Of a DNA stretch of 64,000 nt, positions 11,690 through 24,400 are shown one piece after another. The DNA comes from Antitrichia curtipendula (taxonomy: Eukaryota; Streptophyta; Bryopsida; Hypnales; Leucodontaceae). Location: NCBI GenBank assembly GCA_951230915.1, contig OX579639.1, positions 24,428,001 through 24,492,000 of the forward strand. The letters are read 5' to 3'. Each line of letters begins with the position of its first letter. The stretch's first letter is position 1. A model generated the notes under the pieces. The model was not told the origin of the DNA and did no database searches. It saw only the letters and a program-made list of their open reading frames with translations. The translations under genes and the position numbers were made by a program.

Positions 11690-12459
11690 TTTTGAACTTG
11701 AAACCCCTGGTCCTTGACCTGTTCTTCAGGGGTTTTCTTCCTTTTCTTTCTTCGTTCTTCAAATTCCAGCTTGTCTGGTCAGTCCGCCACCCGAAGAGAA
11801 CTGAAGGGCATCGCATCGATTCGCATCGTCGTCGGTCGGTCCGTCCTCTCTCACCCTTGCTTTCCTCCCGGCCGTTCTCTTCTCTTGGCCTGCCTTTCCT
11901 CCACATCCCCTTCGTTCTCTTCGCTTCCTTTCGTGGCCCGTTCTGCTAGTTCCTCTGTGGAGCCCCTTATCAGCTACGAATGTGAAGTTCGCTCTTCCTT
12001 CCTTCTTTCGTCCGGTCCGTTCCGTTCCCTCTCCCTCGCTGGAGTCTCGCCTCCGTCTTCCCTTCACTCCGCTTCGTTTCTCCTGTCTGTGCTTAGGGTA
12101 GGTGCTCCTCGTCACAGGGGTGGCCTCCTCTCCTTGGTGGCCCACCCCCAGCGCATCCCAATTCCATCCTTCCGCGGTGTTTGGGCACCCGGAACTCCGA
12201 ACTTTCACAGACGCTGCTGCTGCTGCTCATCTGGAAGGGGGAGGAGCTTCGAGGAGTGGCGCGGATAGGATCACTCCTTGGGAAACGCGTCTGCTGATGG
12301 TATCTGTCCGAAGTCGTTGCTCGGATACCACTTCGATCTGCCGCTGTCTACAGACTGGGACGGGGTCGGTCTTTCGGGAGCACAGTAGGGATAGATAGTG
12401 CTGCTGCTGCAGCATCAGGAGAATATATTCATTTCTTCCAGACGTCATAGGGGGCGGTC
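11690..12459 (+). promoter_or_regulatory. pyrimidine-rich leader/promoter region of the HAD-like gene
   Basis: This is a markedly GC- and CT-rich stretch directly before the first exon of the HAD-like gene, with repeated TTCC, CTTC and TCCG words. It contrasts with the AT-rich surroundings and looks like the promoter plus 5' untranslated leader. Several upstream ATGs open short frames here. No TATA box could be placed with confidence. Confidence 0.4.
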
Positions 12460-15400
12460 ATGGAGATGATGATGATGATGCCGCTGGCAGTCACGGACGC
12501 TCGCCTCGTTTCACCAGCTCCTTCGATTACAAGGCCCAAGTCTCTGGGCAAAGATGTGGCCAGGGCGACATGCCGCTCCTTCAAAATGGGACCGTGGCAT
12601 CGGCCGACAAAGGAAGAATTCAGCTCGTCCCTCAATCCTCTTAAGAGTCGGCTGCCATCGATGAATAGGAGATCATCGTTGCAATCATCAGCGACTTCCA
12701 ATTCCAATTCCGAAGGCACCTCCAAAATGGCAGTCCTGCTGGAAGTGGAAGGGTAGTGCTTCATGGACCTCGAAACTCAGGGCTCTCCTTCTTTAATCTC
12801 GTCTCTACTTATTGGCATGTCATCCTTTCATGCGTAGCAGCAGGAGAGGCATTTAGATGGCTCTCATTCACCGGTTGTGGTGCCAGGCGATCGAGTCGAA
12901 CTGCTTAAGCTGTGAGGTTGAACACATTTCTATTCTTGATTGCGATCATGGGCCTGCATATTGCAGAGTGGTGGCTGACGTGCACAAATTTGGTCATCGA
13001 AGCGGTTTCAATTTAGGTGAGTCTTGAAACAACAAAACGTTTAGTTGTCTTCGTCTATATTGCAAGCTTGGTGTGGAAGATTCGGGAGAGAAATCACTTT
13101 TTCTCTGTACTGAAGACCGAACAGGATCAGATTCCGCAAACTACAGGGTAGAGAAATTCTATATTCGAGTCTCAAGCATGAAGAACACCATTTTGTTTTG
13201 AAAGTTCATTATTTCTGAAGCACAGCACTTCTCATTATAATGGATTATTTGCAGCTTTTCAGGAGTTTAATCTTGAATGTGCAAATTGGTCCGAGCCAGT
13301 TTATGCTGATCTCTTAAGGTGCTTATGACTCCTTCACATATTATCACATATTTGGATGCCTTGGATTTGTAGACATTGAACTTCTTGGACACCTTTGTGC
13401 CGGCAAGCTGGTAAGTAATGGTTTCTTTGGTATTGTGCAGACATGCAGGTGGTGCAGAGGACGCCATGCTTCGCGCTTTTTTTGATCGGGTCTGTATTAC
13501 CTTTAGTGTTTAACTTTTCTCGAGAGGATGAGGAAATACTGCTCTGTTCTAAATTCCTTGTTTAGTAGCCACTGAGGTCGCTCATTTGGGTTCAGTACGA
13601 TAAAGTTGGTAGGGTTGAACACGAATGCATTTTTGGAGCTTGAGAACTTCTTAGGGTCAGGGTCTATGAAAGAGTAGAATCGCAAGATATTGACAACAAA
13701 GCGTATGCTAACATTTCCCGAGGAATCAACTTTTCGTTCAGATTGGGTGGCCATCATCTCTTCCTACCAGTGAGAATAATGGTTTTGTCCGGAACATTAT
13801 GAAAGCCAAGGTATGGAACATTTCCGGAGGATAGGCCTAAGACAATTAAAATAATGATCCTTAGCTCATATATCCATGTTCATATCTTATATCGTAATTT
13901 GATTGGTTCGAGCAATAGACTTGGGACTTTGAATAGCAATTGGCCTTTAATTTGTTGGCTCTCCTACTCTATGGTGCGTTGCTACTTTTAAAAGCATTAC
14001 ATATTGTTAAATAGACACTTCAGAGTTACATTGACGTATAAACTGGAAATTCGTGCTTTCATGCTTATTTTGTCGTGGCTGACGTGCACAGCAACGAGCA
14101 CTGGAAAAATTAGCAGCTTCGGGAGACCTTCCTCTGCGCCCTGGCTTTATTGAGTAGGTGCATTACCACATGTGCTTGTAAGTTTTACATAGTTTTTAAA
14201 AGTTATTATTATAAATACAGAACATAAGCATTACTTGTACATAGATGCCAAAGCCCGGTCCTCTCTCCCTTATGCACAGTGGTGAACTGCATGAATCCTG
14301 TGCTCTTTTGCCAACTATAGTGGGCTCTGAACTTATAAATTCTGCTTTGCCACTGTTTGCCACCTTCTATTATTTGACAAGTCAGGATGCGCAGTTATTT
14401 CTAATTGCTATGTTGGTAGAGTTGTGCAGGTTTGTAGACGAGGTGTTGGAAGCTAAAGTACCCCTTGTTATTCTGGCGGCTTATAGCAAGAGCGGGGAGG
14501 TGGTCGCCAGGTAGCTTTCATACAAACTCATTTTTAGATTCGGAGTCGGAGCATGTTTGTGAACTACTGCTGAGTTTGCTGGAACTTCTCGTACAGTTTG
14601 TTGTGTGGCTAACTGATCTTAAGATGCATAGTGTGATCACTAGTAAACAGATTGAATGAAAGGCAACTTCAGGTACTTGTGGCTCCACCACTGAATAGTG
14701 TGCAATTAGGTCAGGTCATTGATTGCCCAGTTGGGCCCGGAGCGTGCAAAGGATATCAGTGTGGTGGGGGAGGTTCAAGTAAAGAGCAGCTCGTACGGGC
14801 AAGTTGTTCTAGGAGCTGGAGTTGTGGCCGGCCTTGATGAGCAGCTAGCTATGGAAGCTGCCAAAGCAGGTTGGTAGTATTTTCCCTTAAGTTTTATCCT
14901 TGCGAACGGCAAGGTAAGGGTCGAATTCGCTTAGTTGCTGCCAGGAGCCTGGAGCCAGGTATGTGACTAGATTTTTTTGAACCGCTCGTGCCATTTGAGC
15001 ATGAGACCTGATAAGGTGCTCGTTGATTCCTCTTATGACAGTTGCAGCTGAGAAGCAGCGGGTGGCCGCAGAAGTTGCAAACAAGCTGGGAGTCAGCGTC
15101 GACATCAATACCAGTGCTTCAAAAACGTACGTTGATGTGGCTGAAACACAATATAAAAGCTTCTAAATTTCAAAAGCGTTATCTCACTACGTATCACAAT
15201 ATTTGAAGTACTTGAAACATTGCTCATGTATATTTGGGTTGCCTTCTACCCTCTTAGACGGACACATACTCGTTATTGACATTAGCCTTACTCTGAACTG
15301 TGGTTTCAGATCTAGAGAAAATATAGCAGCTTTACGAGCAGGAGCCGAAGCAGCCGCAGTGGCCGTGGATCAATGTATATTGTTGGCGGGTGCGCAAACA

Positions 15401-15833
15401 GGTCTTCTAGTTGCTTCTCGGATAGGCATGCCGTGTGTGGTTGTGCGCAGCAGGTTTGTTGCACCTGTCTTGGTTTTCTATTTGGAGTGCATTCCATCTT
15501 GAGATTTTGCTAATGGTTGTAGGGTATAGTGAAAAATCTATGTCTTGTGTCCCTCTCAGTAGATATGGGAATTATTTGAAATTGAAGAGGTCTTATACGT
15601 GTTTCTCTGAAGCTGAGCATGCAGTTAAATGATTAGCATCCTAACTGGTTTGGATATCGATATTAGCTTGCTTAAGTGGGTAGAACGTGAGGATCATCTG
15701 CTCCATGACTTTGATGTGTGTTCATTGCAACAGTGCAACATCTCGGGCAGAGTTTCCAACGGCTAAAGCAGTACTCGAGGGATTTGGACCCGGTGACATT
15801 ACTCTTGCCAGGCTCCGACAGTACCTCAAATGA
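12460..15833 (+). CDS. HAD-superfamily (CbbY-like) protein, 12 exons, 385 aa, catalytic motifs lost
   Basis: I built this gene by joining GT-AG exons at 12460-12752, 12967-13016, 13255-13318, 13441-13489, 13742-13810, 14092-14153, 14430-14510, 14651-14672, 14731-14869, 15042-15126, 15310-15453 and 15734-15833. All phases agree and the total is 1158 nt. The product resembles the plant CbbY-like HAD protein represented by Arabidopsis At5g45170. Blocks seen include HKFGHRSGFN, CANWSEPVYADLLR, IGWPSSLPTSE, LAAYSKSGEVVAR, YGQVVLGAGV, AAEKQRVAAEVANKLG, RIGMPCVVVRS and EFPTAKAVLEGFGPGDIT. The first about 85 residues are Ser/Arg-rich and poor in acidic residues, fitting a plastid transit peptide. HAD motif I reads LLEVEG (both Asp replaced by Glu), motif II lacks its Thr/Ser, and motif IV reads LLAGAQTG without acids, so a non-catalytic role is likely. 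The 22-bp exon at 14651 is the least certain join. Confidence 0.9.
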
Positions 15834-16581
15834 CCTCACGAGCTTATGGCCATGCATGACGAGAAAGAGGCAGCCTGAGTGCTCCTCATCACTGTAGGAA
15901 GCCGCAACGTTATATTCAATTAGGAATTCCTCTGGCACTCGGCCTGCTGAAGAGCACACGGAGACAGATGTGTCAAGGTTGGTAACCTTGTGCTTTTTAA
16001 AGGTATGAACGCATTGGAATTATAAGCAGTTTTTTTTTCCTCGCACCATGGTGCCAAACTCCATTATCGTGGCAGAGTCACAGTGGTTTAAATTTGGAGG
16101 GACCATCCTCCATTCTCTGCATGGAGCAAAAAAAAGCCTTGGTTATAAGGGATCTTCGTCTTGAATCAGTGAGTGTCTGGATCTATGCAAAGTTTCATTA
16201 GGAGGAAATTGAACCCAAGAAGGGGCTGCTTTGGAATGCAAAAGTTTGGGTGGGAAAGAGCCTTCTCAACTAACTAATTGGGCCAAGAATTGCAAGATGG
16301 GCTCAAAAATTTGTCATGATTACCCAATCCATTTCCATATCTCATAAGTTACACATCTTTCCACAACTATTTACATGTCAAGTGACAACTATCAACCTTT
16401 AGTGCTCCTATGTGGTGGTACTTATGATGATGTGGCCACTTTCATCTTCACTTCAATTAGTACTAAAATTAGTAAAAAAATTCAAAGTTTCTTAATTGAT
16501 TTAATATTCTCCTAATGATTTGTTCTATCTTGACCACCCTCTTTTTTAAGCTTTTTGAGAAAGTATCATAATGGTGATCAC
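15834..16581. other. gene-free stretch downstream of the HAD-like gene
   Basis: This holds the presumed 3' untranslated region of the HAD-like gene and then AT-rich DNA. No other gene is recognisable. Confidence 0.5.
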
Positions 16582-16585
16582 TTAA

Positions 16586-17698
16586 CCCCTAAAGGTTTTT
16601 GGCTATGTTTTCACCAAAAACATTCTAAAACTGTCATTTCTAATACAAGTATCAAATTTTAGAAAAAAAACATTTTTGGACACATGTAACCATAGGATCT
16701 TTTAGTAAGCTTGTTTGAGAAGATGTGGAAAAAATTTCAGAATTTTCCACTGTGTGGATTGCATGATATTAGTGTTTGAATTGAGAAAAATCCTTTTTTG
16801 TCCCTGTGAAAATCCAGGCAGCTCATCAGAAAAGTTGAGCCAAATTGGTTTGGTGTTATTTTGACACCAAAGGCCACATTTTGACAATATAGGTGCCATT
16901 TTATCCATACTGAGTTGGTATGGAGGTTGGCACCAAATTCACTTGATTGCATTTCAATGCACCATCATGACACCATATTCACATGCCTTGAAGTTCTTCA
17001 TGCTGCACTTCACAAGGTCACATTTATATGAAAAAATGTCCAAAATGGTGATTATTCTTTGGATTCATTTTTGAAGTCAAGTTGGCTATATGCTTGAAAA
17101 ATTTCAGATCATTTGAATTTGTACAACATATAGGAAAAAAATAGTAAATAGAAAGAAGTAGAAAATGATTCAAAACACTAAATTGTTAAGAATTTAATCA
17201 TAGAATTACATAATGCCAATCCCAATGGTTATAATGTTTTAAAGACCTATCTACACCCAATGTTTTTTGTTTTTTTCAAAAATATTGAAAATTGAGTAAA
17301 ATAAAGGACTTCAAAGTTTATTTTAGAGTAGAGATTCCATAACTATCCTCAAACTAAGAATCCCCATAACTTTTGACTCAGATCAAAATGGAATGATTCA
17401 AAGCTTCCCGCATATATATAAATCCAAAGAACCAATTTCAAATTTTTATTTTTTTAAAAAGTAATTTTTAAAGAAATTTTTTTTGCTGCCCGAGCTGCCC
17501 GCCGAGCATTGAAAATCACTTATCATGCAATAACTTTTTACCCATATAATCAAAAGTTATGAAAATTGTTGGACCTTAAAGCTACTCCTTGGGAAAATGT
17601 TGTGTGAAAATTTCAAAGAAAAATAATAAAATCTCCGCTTGTAGTGAGCTACCCCCAAAAGCTATGTTCTCAAAAAAGCATGTTCAGTGCTTTAGGCA
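16586..17698. mobile_element. TTAA-type MITE, about 1.1 kb
   Basis: The left end reads TTAA then CCCCTAAAGG. The right end reads GCTTTAGGC followed by ATTAC, a worn copy of CTTTAGGGG-TTAA. Most of the interior is the reverse complement of the element at 36290-37231, for example the stretch around TTTTCACCAAAAAC and the paired words CTGCCCG. The TTAA target and CCC-type ends match piggyBac-derived MITEs. It is non-coding. Confidence 0.7.
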
Positions 17699-18080
17699 TT
17701 ACAAAGAAGTTGAACCCACTAGAAGGCCCTAAGTTTCTCTTACTATTTCTCTGATCAGTACTCCTGCCCATCTAAAAAAAAGATTGTACAAAGTGGCATT
17801 GAGACCACCACGTAAGGTTGTACAGCACGGCTTGACCAATGAATGATCGTCTTGAAGGGTGGGAGGAGTGGCAATAATGATGACATGAAATGGCTGGACT
17901 TGTCGTTCTAACTGTTCCGTTCCCAGTTCCCAGGCATTTTCAAGTCAATGGTTTTTTGCTCCTTGGCGATGCTTTACTGCAAGCTTTTAAACGATGCTTT
18001 GCTGCAAGCCGATTGTTTTTCAGTGATACTTCCTTTGTTTTTTGAACTAAGCATTTTTTGAATTGAGCATTTAGAGAGCA

Positions 18081-20215
18081 ATGAGGCCTAGAACTAAAGT
18101 AGAAGCTGTGATCTTGCACACTGAGCAAGACCAAAATGGAGAGTATATACCGTTGAGGTTAGAGGTACATTCTTGGGTAACACTCATGCCTGGCAAGAAG
18201 GGAGGACATGCACAGGATGCTAATAAACATGGAGGGAGTAGTATTGAAGGAGCTTATAAAGCTCAAATTCTCAAATTTCGTATACAACCAGGTTTCAAAG
18301 TGGTTTCTGATGTACTAGTGCAGCACGCATATATGCACAGACAACTGCAATTAGATCCTGCAATTCCAATTGCAATGAGCGGTTGCAACTGTAAGTCACA
18401 CTTTTTTTTTTTTTGGTTATATTTTCAATTGTTGACAACAATAGACGAATCTCCTAAACCCAGACAATCTGCTAGAAAACAATCCAATGTTAGTATACAC
18501 CAATTCTCTACCTTACAATCCTCTAAACCAATAATCCCATTTTAAAAACAAGTTGCAGTAAAAGAGCATGCAAAGAGCGATTCCATTAGAATGATTGATG
18601 ATAGTGATGAAGAGTATCCAGATGATATGCATTAGGGCAACTAGATAAAATCTGAAGATCCCCTGTATACACTGGTGAGGTGGGAGAATGAGACTCATTT
18701 AATACACTGGTCAAAATGGTTAATCTCTCGAGCAGTCCCTACAACAATATCTAGACATCTGCAACTCTTCTTTTCCTGAAAAAATATTACAAACATTAGA
18801 AATCTCCATCTGCAACATTAATAAAAACCCATCTGAACATTTTTCAGGTTGCTCACTTAAGATCTCAAGATTGATCAATTAGTGCTAATGCATGATCACA
18901 TGAAGACTGAAGTTTGAGGGAAAGTTCAGTCCTAGCTAGGCTCATTCTCCCACCTCATTTAATACACTAGTTCAAATGGTCAATCTTTGTATGGGTGATG
19001 CTTTCTTGCTTCATGGTCTGTTCGACCTCAAGAGATTGAGCAGCATCATAAAGCTAATCTGATCAAACCATCTGTTAAATAGACCATCTGATCAGACCAT
19101 CTGTTGGGATAGTTGTTCATTTTCAGTTAAATTTAGATTAACGGGTTATACAATCTTTTCTTTAGTTACACTTCCGATTGTTTTTATGTATTTATTTTTT
19201 AATTTTGTTGTTTGACACTATGACTGCACATGGTAGAACAGATTTGTATCCATCCACTTACACAGATTGGGTTGATATAAAGAGCATTACTGGAGTAGTG
19301 TGTGTTGTGCATGCGGAAATTGGAAAGCCCAGTCGAGGTAGTAGGACACACAAGGAGCTATTGCACGACAGTATATTCTACTACAATGCTCAGTATTTTA
19401 CACGCACAGGACAAGAACAATTTGGACGCTTATATGCCATTCCGCTACCAAGCTTAGGTGATAGTGTTTGGCCAGTACCAGACATGTCAACCACTGAGGC
19501 ATTCCGAGCTCGGTTTAGAATTGATTTTTTGGCATCTATGAAACCAAGTACTGGCAGCAGGGCAACACATTTGCAGTGGTTTGTTCCTTTTCATGTCTTT
19601 GTCGATTTATTCTGGGTAGCATCAAGTATTCGCAAAACTGCAACTTTGTTTGTATTTAAGGACGTGACCTTTGAGTTAATGTCATCACTTATGGCTGACG
19701 GTTGGGATAGTAAAGTTACATGGGCAGATGATGTCATTAAGTGTATCGTGGACAGAAGTTCTGTAGTTTTCAGATTTCACATTGGTAGGTCGACCTTGTA
19801 CACGAACTTCCAATTCAATCGAGAGCGACGTGTATCTGGATCAGAGTGGAAACCTATTGATCAAGCTGGTGAAACAGAAGTGATGAAAATTCAATACGAA
19901 TTTGGACAACAAGAAGGTGAAATCGAGGTTGCTAAGAATTGGTCGCTAACTAGCATTCGTTCTGAGCTTGGGTTTGACCTGGGACCAGATGGACCAAAAG
20001 ACTTTGCAATTTGGATTATAGAAGCAGGCCATGCAGCACAGAAGGTATGCTTTCAATCATTGTTTTTTTAATAAAATAGTTTTTGACTCACAAAATGTAA
20101 GATATTAACATGATTGGTTTACATTCTATCCATGCAGGTAAATAAACGAAATGAAATTAAAGAGTGTAACGGCTGGAGATATACAACCACCACGAAGAAT
20201 CCGGATTGTTGAAAG
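18081..20215 (+). pseudogene. uncharacterised gene, probably part of an unknown transposable element
   Basis: I do not recognise the product. A first exon (18081 to about 18391, MRPRTKVEAVILHTEQDQ) ends at a good donor (T-GTAAGT). A second exon from about 18443 encodes ESPKPRQSARKQSN and an acidic stretch (DDSDEEYPDDMH) but contains TAA and TAG stops. A long open block (19178-20052, starting near MTAHGRTDLYPS) ends at AAG-GTATGC. It splices to an exon at 20139 that adds VNKRNEIKECNGW and stops at 20208-20210. It faces the minus-strand transposase-like gene ending at 21500, so the two are convergent. That arrangement, and similar decay, suggest one mobile element, but I found no ends. Confidence 0.45.
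18677..18986. repeat. 16-bp inverted repeat with duplicated flank
   Basis: GAGGTGGGAGAATGAG (18677-18692) recurs as its exact reverse complement at 18941-18956. Each copy is followed by the same direct sequence, ATTTAATACACT and then G/AxTCAAATGGT. This could be a small insertion or a local inverted duplication. It lies within the intron or spacer of the unknown plus-strand gene. Confidence 0.6.
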
Positions 20216-20499
20216 AATCAATTAGTCAAATTGGCTTACGTACTTCTACTTCAGCTGTTGATTGTGTACCTATTCTAAACAGGCTCAAATGTTTAGCTTA
20301 CAATTAGCAATGCCAAAAATATTTGCCATAGTGTTTTGAAAGCATCAGTTGCAAGTGTTTTGAAAGCTTCAATTGCAATAGTTCTGTACAAAGGAAGTGC
20401 AGAAAACTGAGAGAACAAAATGATCATGAAATACAATTAATTTTATAGAGGCAACTTGGAACTTGGTTTGATGACAAAGTTAAAGCGTCATTTAGTCTC

Positions 20500-21010
20500 A
20501 ATCAAACTGCAAGAATACTTACAAAATTCACGTGTATACACGTTCTTGATGCCCTCAACTGTTGTAGTTCATTTGAACAACATGATTTCATAGGAGCTTT
20601 GTACCATGTGACCATGTTTAACTTCTCGTCTAAGTTAAAGCAGAAAAGTACTGTTGGACAAAATGGAATATGGCCAGTCCAGATCTCACAGGATGTCATG
20701 GCGAAGCTACACACATCAACCTCACGTCCAAAGTCGATTCCTTGAGCTTCCACTCCTCCAACTGCCTCAAGATTTCAGGTACTTTCCAAAAATCAGTTCC
20801 CCAAATCCCAACATAGCTTTCATGCACAATCCGCCTCAGTGACGATCATCGAAAACTCCCTACGATTAAAAATCTCTCCACGCGTGCACAGAATGCATGC
20901 TTGATGCTTTCAGGACTCTATGGAGAATATCCATAGAATGTAAAGACCTCATGGATTTCACCAGCAATATAATTCATAATGGCTTTTGCACATAGATCAC
21001 TAAAAACTGG
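20500..21010 (-). pseudogene. protein kinase fragment
   Basis: Reading the minus strand, frames in sequence give ILHRVLKASS (like HRDLKxxN, with Val for Asp), then IWGTDFWKVPEILRQL (like GTxFWRAPEIL), then DFGREVDVCSFAMTSCEIWTGHIPF (subdomain IX of a plant kinase). The frame changes more than once and the catalytic Asp is lost. The rest of the kinase is missing or unrecognisable. It lies between the two convergent unknown genes and may simply be older host debris. Confidence 0.6.
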
Positions 21011-21499
21011 AGAAGAGCATTATGTGTGCATGTCTAGATGAATAAGTTCTGATCGAGCTCTTCAATTCGAGGGCATCGATCCATTATGGTCACAGAGGAG
21101 GAGATTTTGGTCCAGGGTAACATCGATCATCTTGTTCCTTGTTGCCAACTCGTTAAGATCAAATTTCAGTCTCATTCACAGACAAGTTCCCATGATCTGA
21201 AGTTAGATTTGGTTTTGTACGCAGGGCTCGTTGAGATCAACTACTGGGGGTTTATACAGATTATGTTGCTTCTTCTGTGGAGATGGAAATATCTAATTGT
21301 AACAGGTTTAGAATGGTAATCTTGAATGGTTTAGAATGGTATGCTTGCATAATCAACAAATTAATGCTAATGAGTTGTCTCATTTGATTAGTATTCCAGT
21401 TGACTAGAATCAACAGTTTAAGCAAAAATCAATAGTTCCAGTTGAACAATGCTAAATTTAACCATGATGTTATCATGACATAGGGAGGTACTGAATCGT

Positions 21500-24400
21500 T
21501 CATTCTTCTGCCAAACTAGTCGTCTCAGTAGCTTCGCCTTCAACTTCGGTTTCGCCTTCAGCTTGGCTGTTCAGTACCCATTGGGATCCAACGCGAGTAC
21601 AGGTCGAACGCCATTCGGCCCAATGTTGAGCAACGCTTGACTCTAAGGTGCGAGCTCGCCTAGCTTGGAGTGTTGCTTCAATATCACATGTAGGATTTGT
21701 ATGCGGTAGATTCAAAGTTGCTTCTTTATTACGAAACCTGTGCTGAATGATCCGGTACCAGTGTTCGTATGTCTGCAATAGAGCGCTTTTTCCAGAGGTT
21801 GATCTGTTGTGTTGGGTGTGTCTTTAATACGCCATTTTTGCTTGATGATGAGAATTTTCCATACCTTGGCATGACCAGACTGAGAGGGACCCATATTGAT
21901 CAACAAACCACGTTGCATGCTTCACAATGACATGCTGCATAAGAGATAAAATCAACTTGTAAGCTGTCCAATTTAATTTAATTTAGCTACCTTGAAATAT
22001 CTCCAAAGATTGAAGTAATCTTCACGGCACCTACATACCATGTAATGCGTCACGTGTATTTCACCAAAGCACTTGATGAACAATCGACCCCAATTTTCTA
22101 CCTTAGACTTGAAGTTATGTTGTTGTTCATCTGTCAAGATTAGCTTGCTAAAGTATTGTTGTAAGTCGTCAAGAGCTAACCACATTTCAAGCTGAGTTCT
22201 CTTTGCTTCTCCGCCAGACAAGAAATTTTTGCAAGAGTGTACTATGTCTTTCCAGACTTTATCTGACCCCCCTTCTAACTTGCTCTTCTGGAAAATCTTG
22301 TTGCTATGGGCTCCACTTAGGCTTGGCTTGTTGGGGACAGAGTTAGATTTTCCGCTCAAGTCTGCATCTTTAAAAATCACGACATTACCCCCATGAGCCT
22401 CAGTAGCAGACAAAACCTTTTGGATCTCATCAATAGCTGTAGCTTTCATTGCCTCATCTCTTATAGTCCATACAAACATAAAATGTAAGTGCAGGATCTT
22501 TTCAACAATTCTATTGAAAGCGTGTAGGGTGCAAATATGGACTCTGTCCATTGGTATTGGAAATATGGGTTTCCATCGGCTTAGACTTCGAGCACCAGTG
22601 ATGGGCTTGGCATGGATGCAACTTGCAAATAATCCTCCAGACCATGAATGGGAAGGTTTTTTTTGTGCTGCTAAGAGCCCTGGAGCTGAAGTAATCACAG
22701 GTTTGCTTCTCTCTTGCAAGCAATAAATGCATGAATGCTTGCTATTTGAACCATGCTGCAATCCATAAAGATACTTTATAGTCTTCATATCAGCGGCAAT
22801 GTGCCATTGAACCTTGAATGCTCCGACATCAGGTACATGCAAAAGCTGTCCATTCTCTTGTGCTATGATAAGAGAGGGAATCCCTGTTTGATTGAATACC
22901 CATTTTAATACTTCATGAGACTCTTTTGGAACTTGAAAGCTAGCAACTGGCCAAATTTCTCTTTCGGACTGTACTGAAAAGTATTTGAGACTCCTACTGT
23001 AATCATTGGGTCCAGTACACGATTCATAATTGTAATCAATACTCTTTCCAACTTTTGAGCATGAATAATCTCTGCCTCGTCCATCTTCATGACAAAAATG
23101 AGTAGATCTCCTTGGACTTCTGTTCATGCCAACAACAAATAAACTTGCGTGAACAACAAATTTTAACAAGAAAAGGTTGCCTAGTTAAGTATTCAGCTTT
23201 TTCAACCTTGTGTAAGCTTTGCACAGCTTTTATATAGACAATGTGGTAAAACACTCCAACTACTGACAACTACCATTAGATTTTAGAGTACTCTACATGG
23301 CAACTCACTTGCAATTCAAAGCACAAAGAATCTCAAATTTGAATTCAGAGCACAGAGAATCTCAAACAAACTAGTACCTCAGAGACAAACTAGTACCTCA
23401 GAGACAAACTAGTACCTCAGATATCAATATACTAATATACTTTTCCCTCTTCAATTATCCAAATCACTTGCAGTTCTGAGCATCTAAAATCTTATCGTTG
23501 TAGACAGCCTAGTACCTCAAATATGATACACGGCTGCTTGCACTCAAAGAAAGAATATAAAGAATTAGAACATACCTGCAAGAGTTATACCGTAGAGTCT
23601 GACCATAGTTTTCTGGACCCTCTCAACGTCTACAAAGAAAGAATTCTTTGACGATAGAACCAACTTGATTGGATCTTTTTGCTTTGATTTGGACGATTGA
23701 AGAATCAATAGAGTGTTGTCAATGTGACTATAAGAACCGATCATCTCTTCCAATTTAGAATTCATTTCTCGTCTGAGAAGGGAGAGTTGGTGTGGATTGG
23801 GCAAACATCCAACTCGGACACCACGTCCAGTTGCTTTCACTGCTCCTTTAAAGTCTTTATAAATGGCATCATAACCTTGATGTGTGATTCCATTTCTGTT
23901 GCATGATTCAAGAATCTTTGCAGGGCCTATGTTTGAGCCAATCTTCTCCAAATAATGGTTGAACATTGTCACTCCAATAGTATTTAACTTTGAACAATTC
24001 ATCATGGAGCTCACCTCTTTCTTTGACAATAAATTGGCTAACAGAGGACCGTTCTGCTCTTGTGATGCATCGTCACCGTACAACCTACTTGTGCGTCCTT
24101 CAGCTTCGTTACACTCCTTCACAATTCTTGCAGTTTGCGGACCAATAAGTGTTCTGAGAAGTCTTCTCTGCGCCTTCGCATGTCCACCAGATTGCGACAA
24201 AGTAGAAAGATCCCTTCGTTGCCTTACTTGACTTCGGTAGCCAAATGGTGTCTTCCGCATGTGAGTTAATTTAGCAGTAAGGTGATTCAACGATGCTTTG
24301 GTCTTTATCAACTCGGAACGCACTAATTGCAACGCTACATGGTGAAGATCGGTCAATCTAGAACTCTCTCTCGCACACTCTTCTTTGGCTATACCACATG

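Noticed and set aside
11692..12398. Overlapping long open frames on both strands (up to 184 aa)
   Set aside because: They lie in a CT-rich leader just before the HAD-like gene, are Ser/Arg/Pro-rich by composition and show no domain; composition alone explains them.
22514..22726. Plus-strand open frame inside the transposase-like gene
   Set aside because: It is a shadow of the minus-strand coding sequence.
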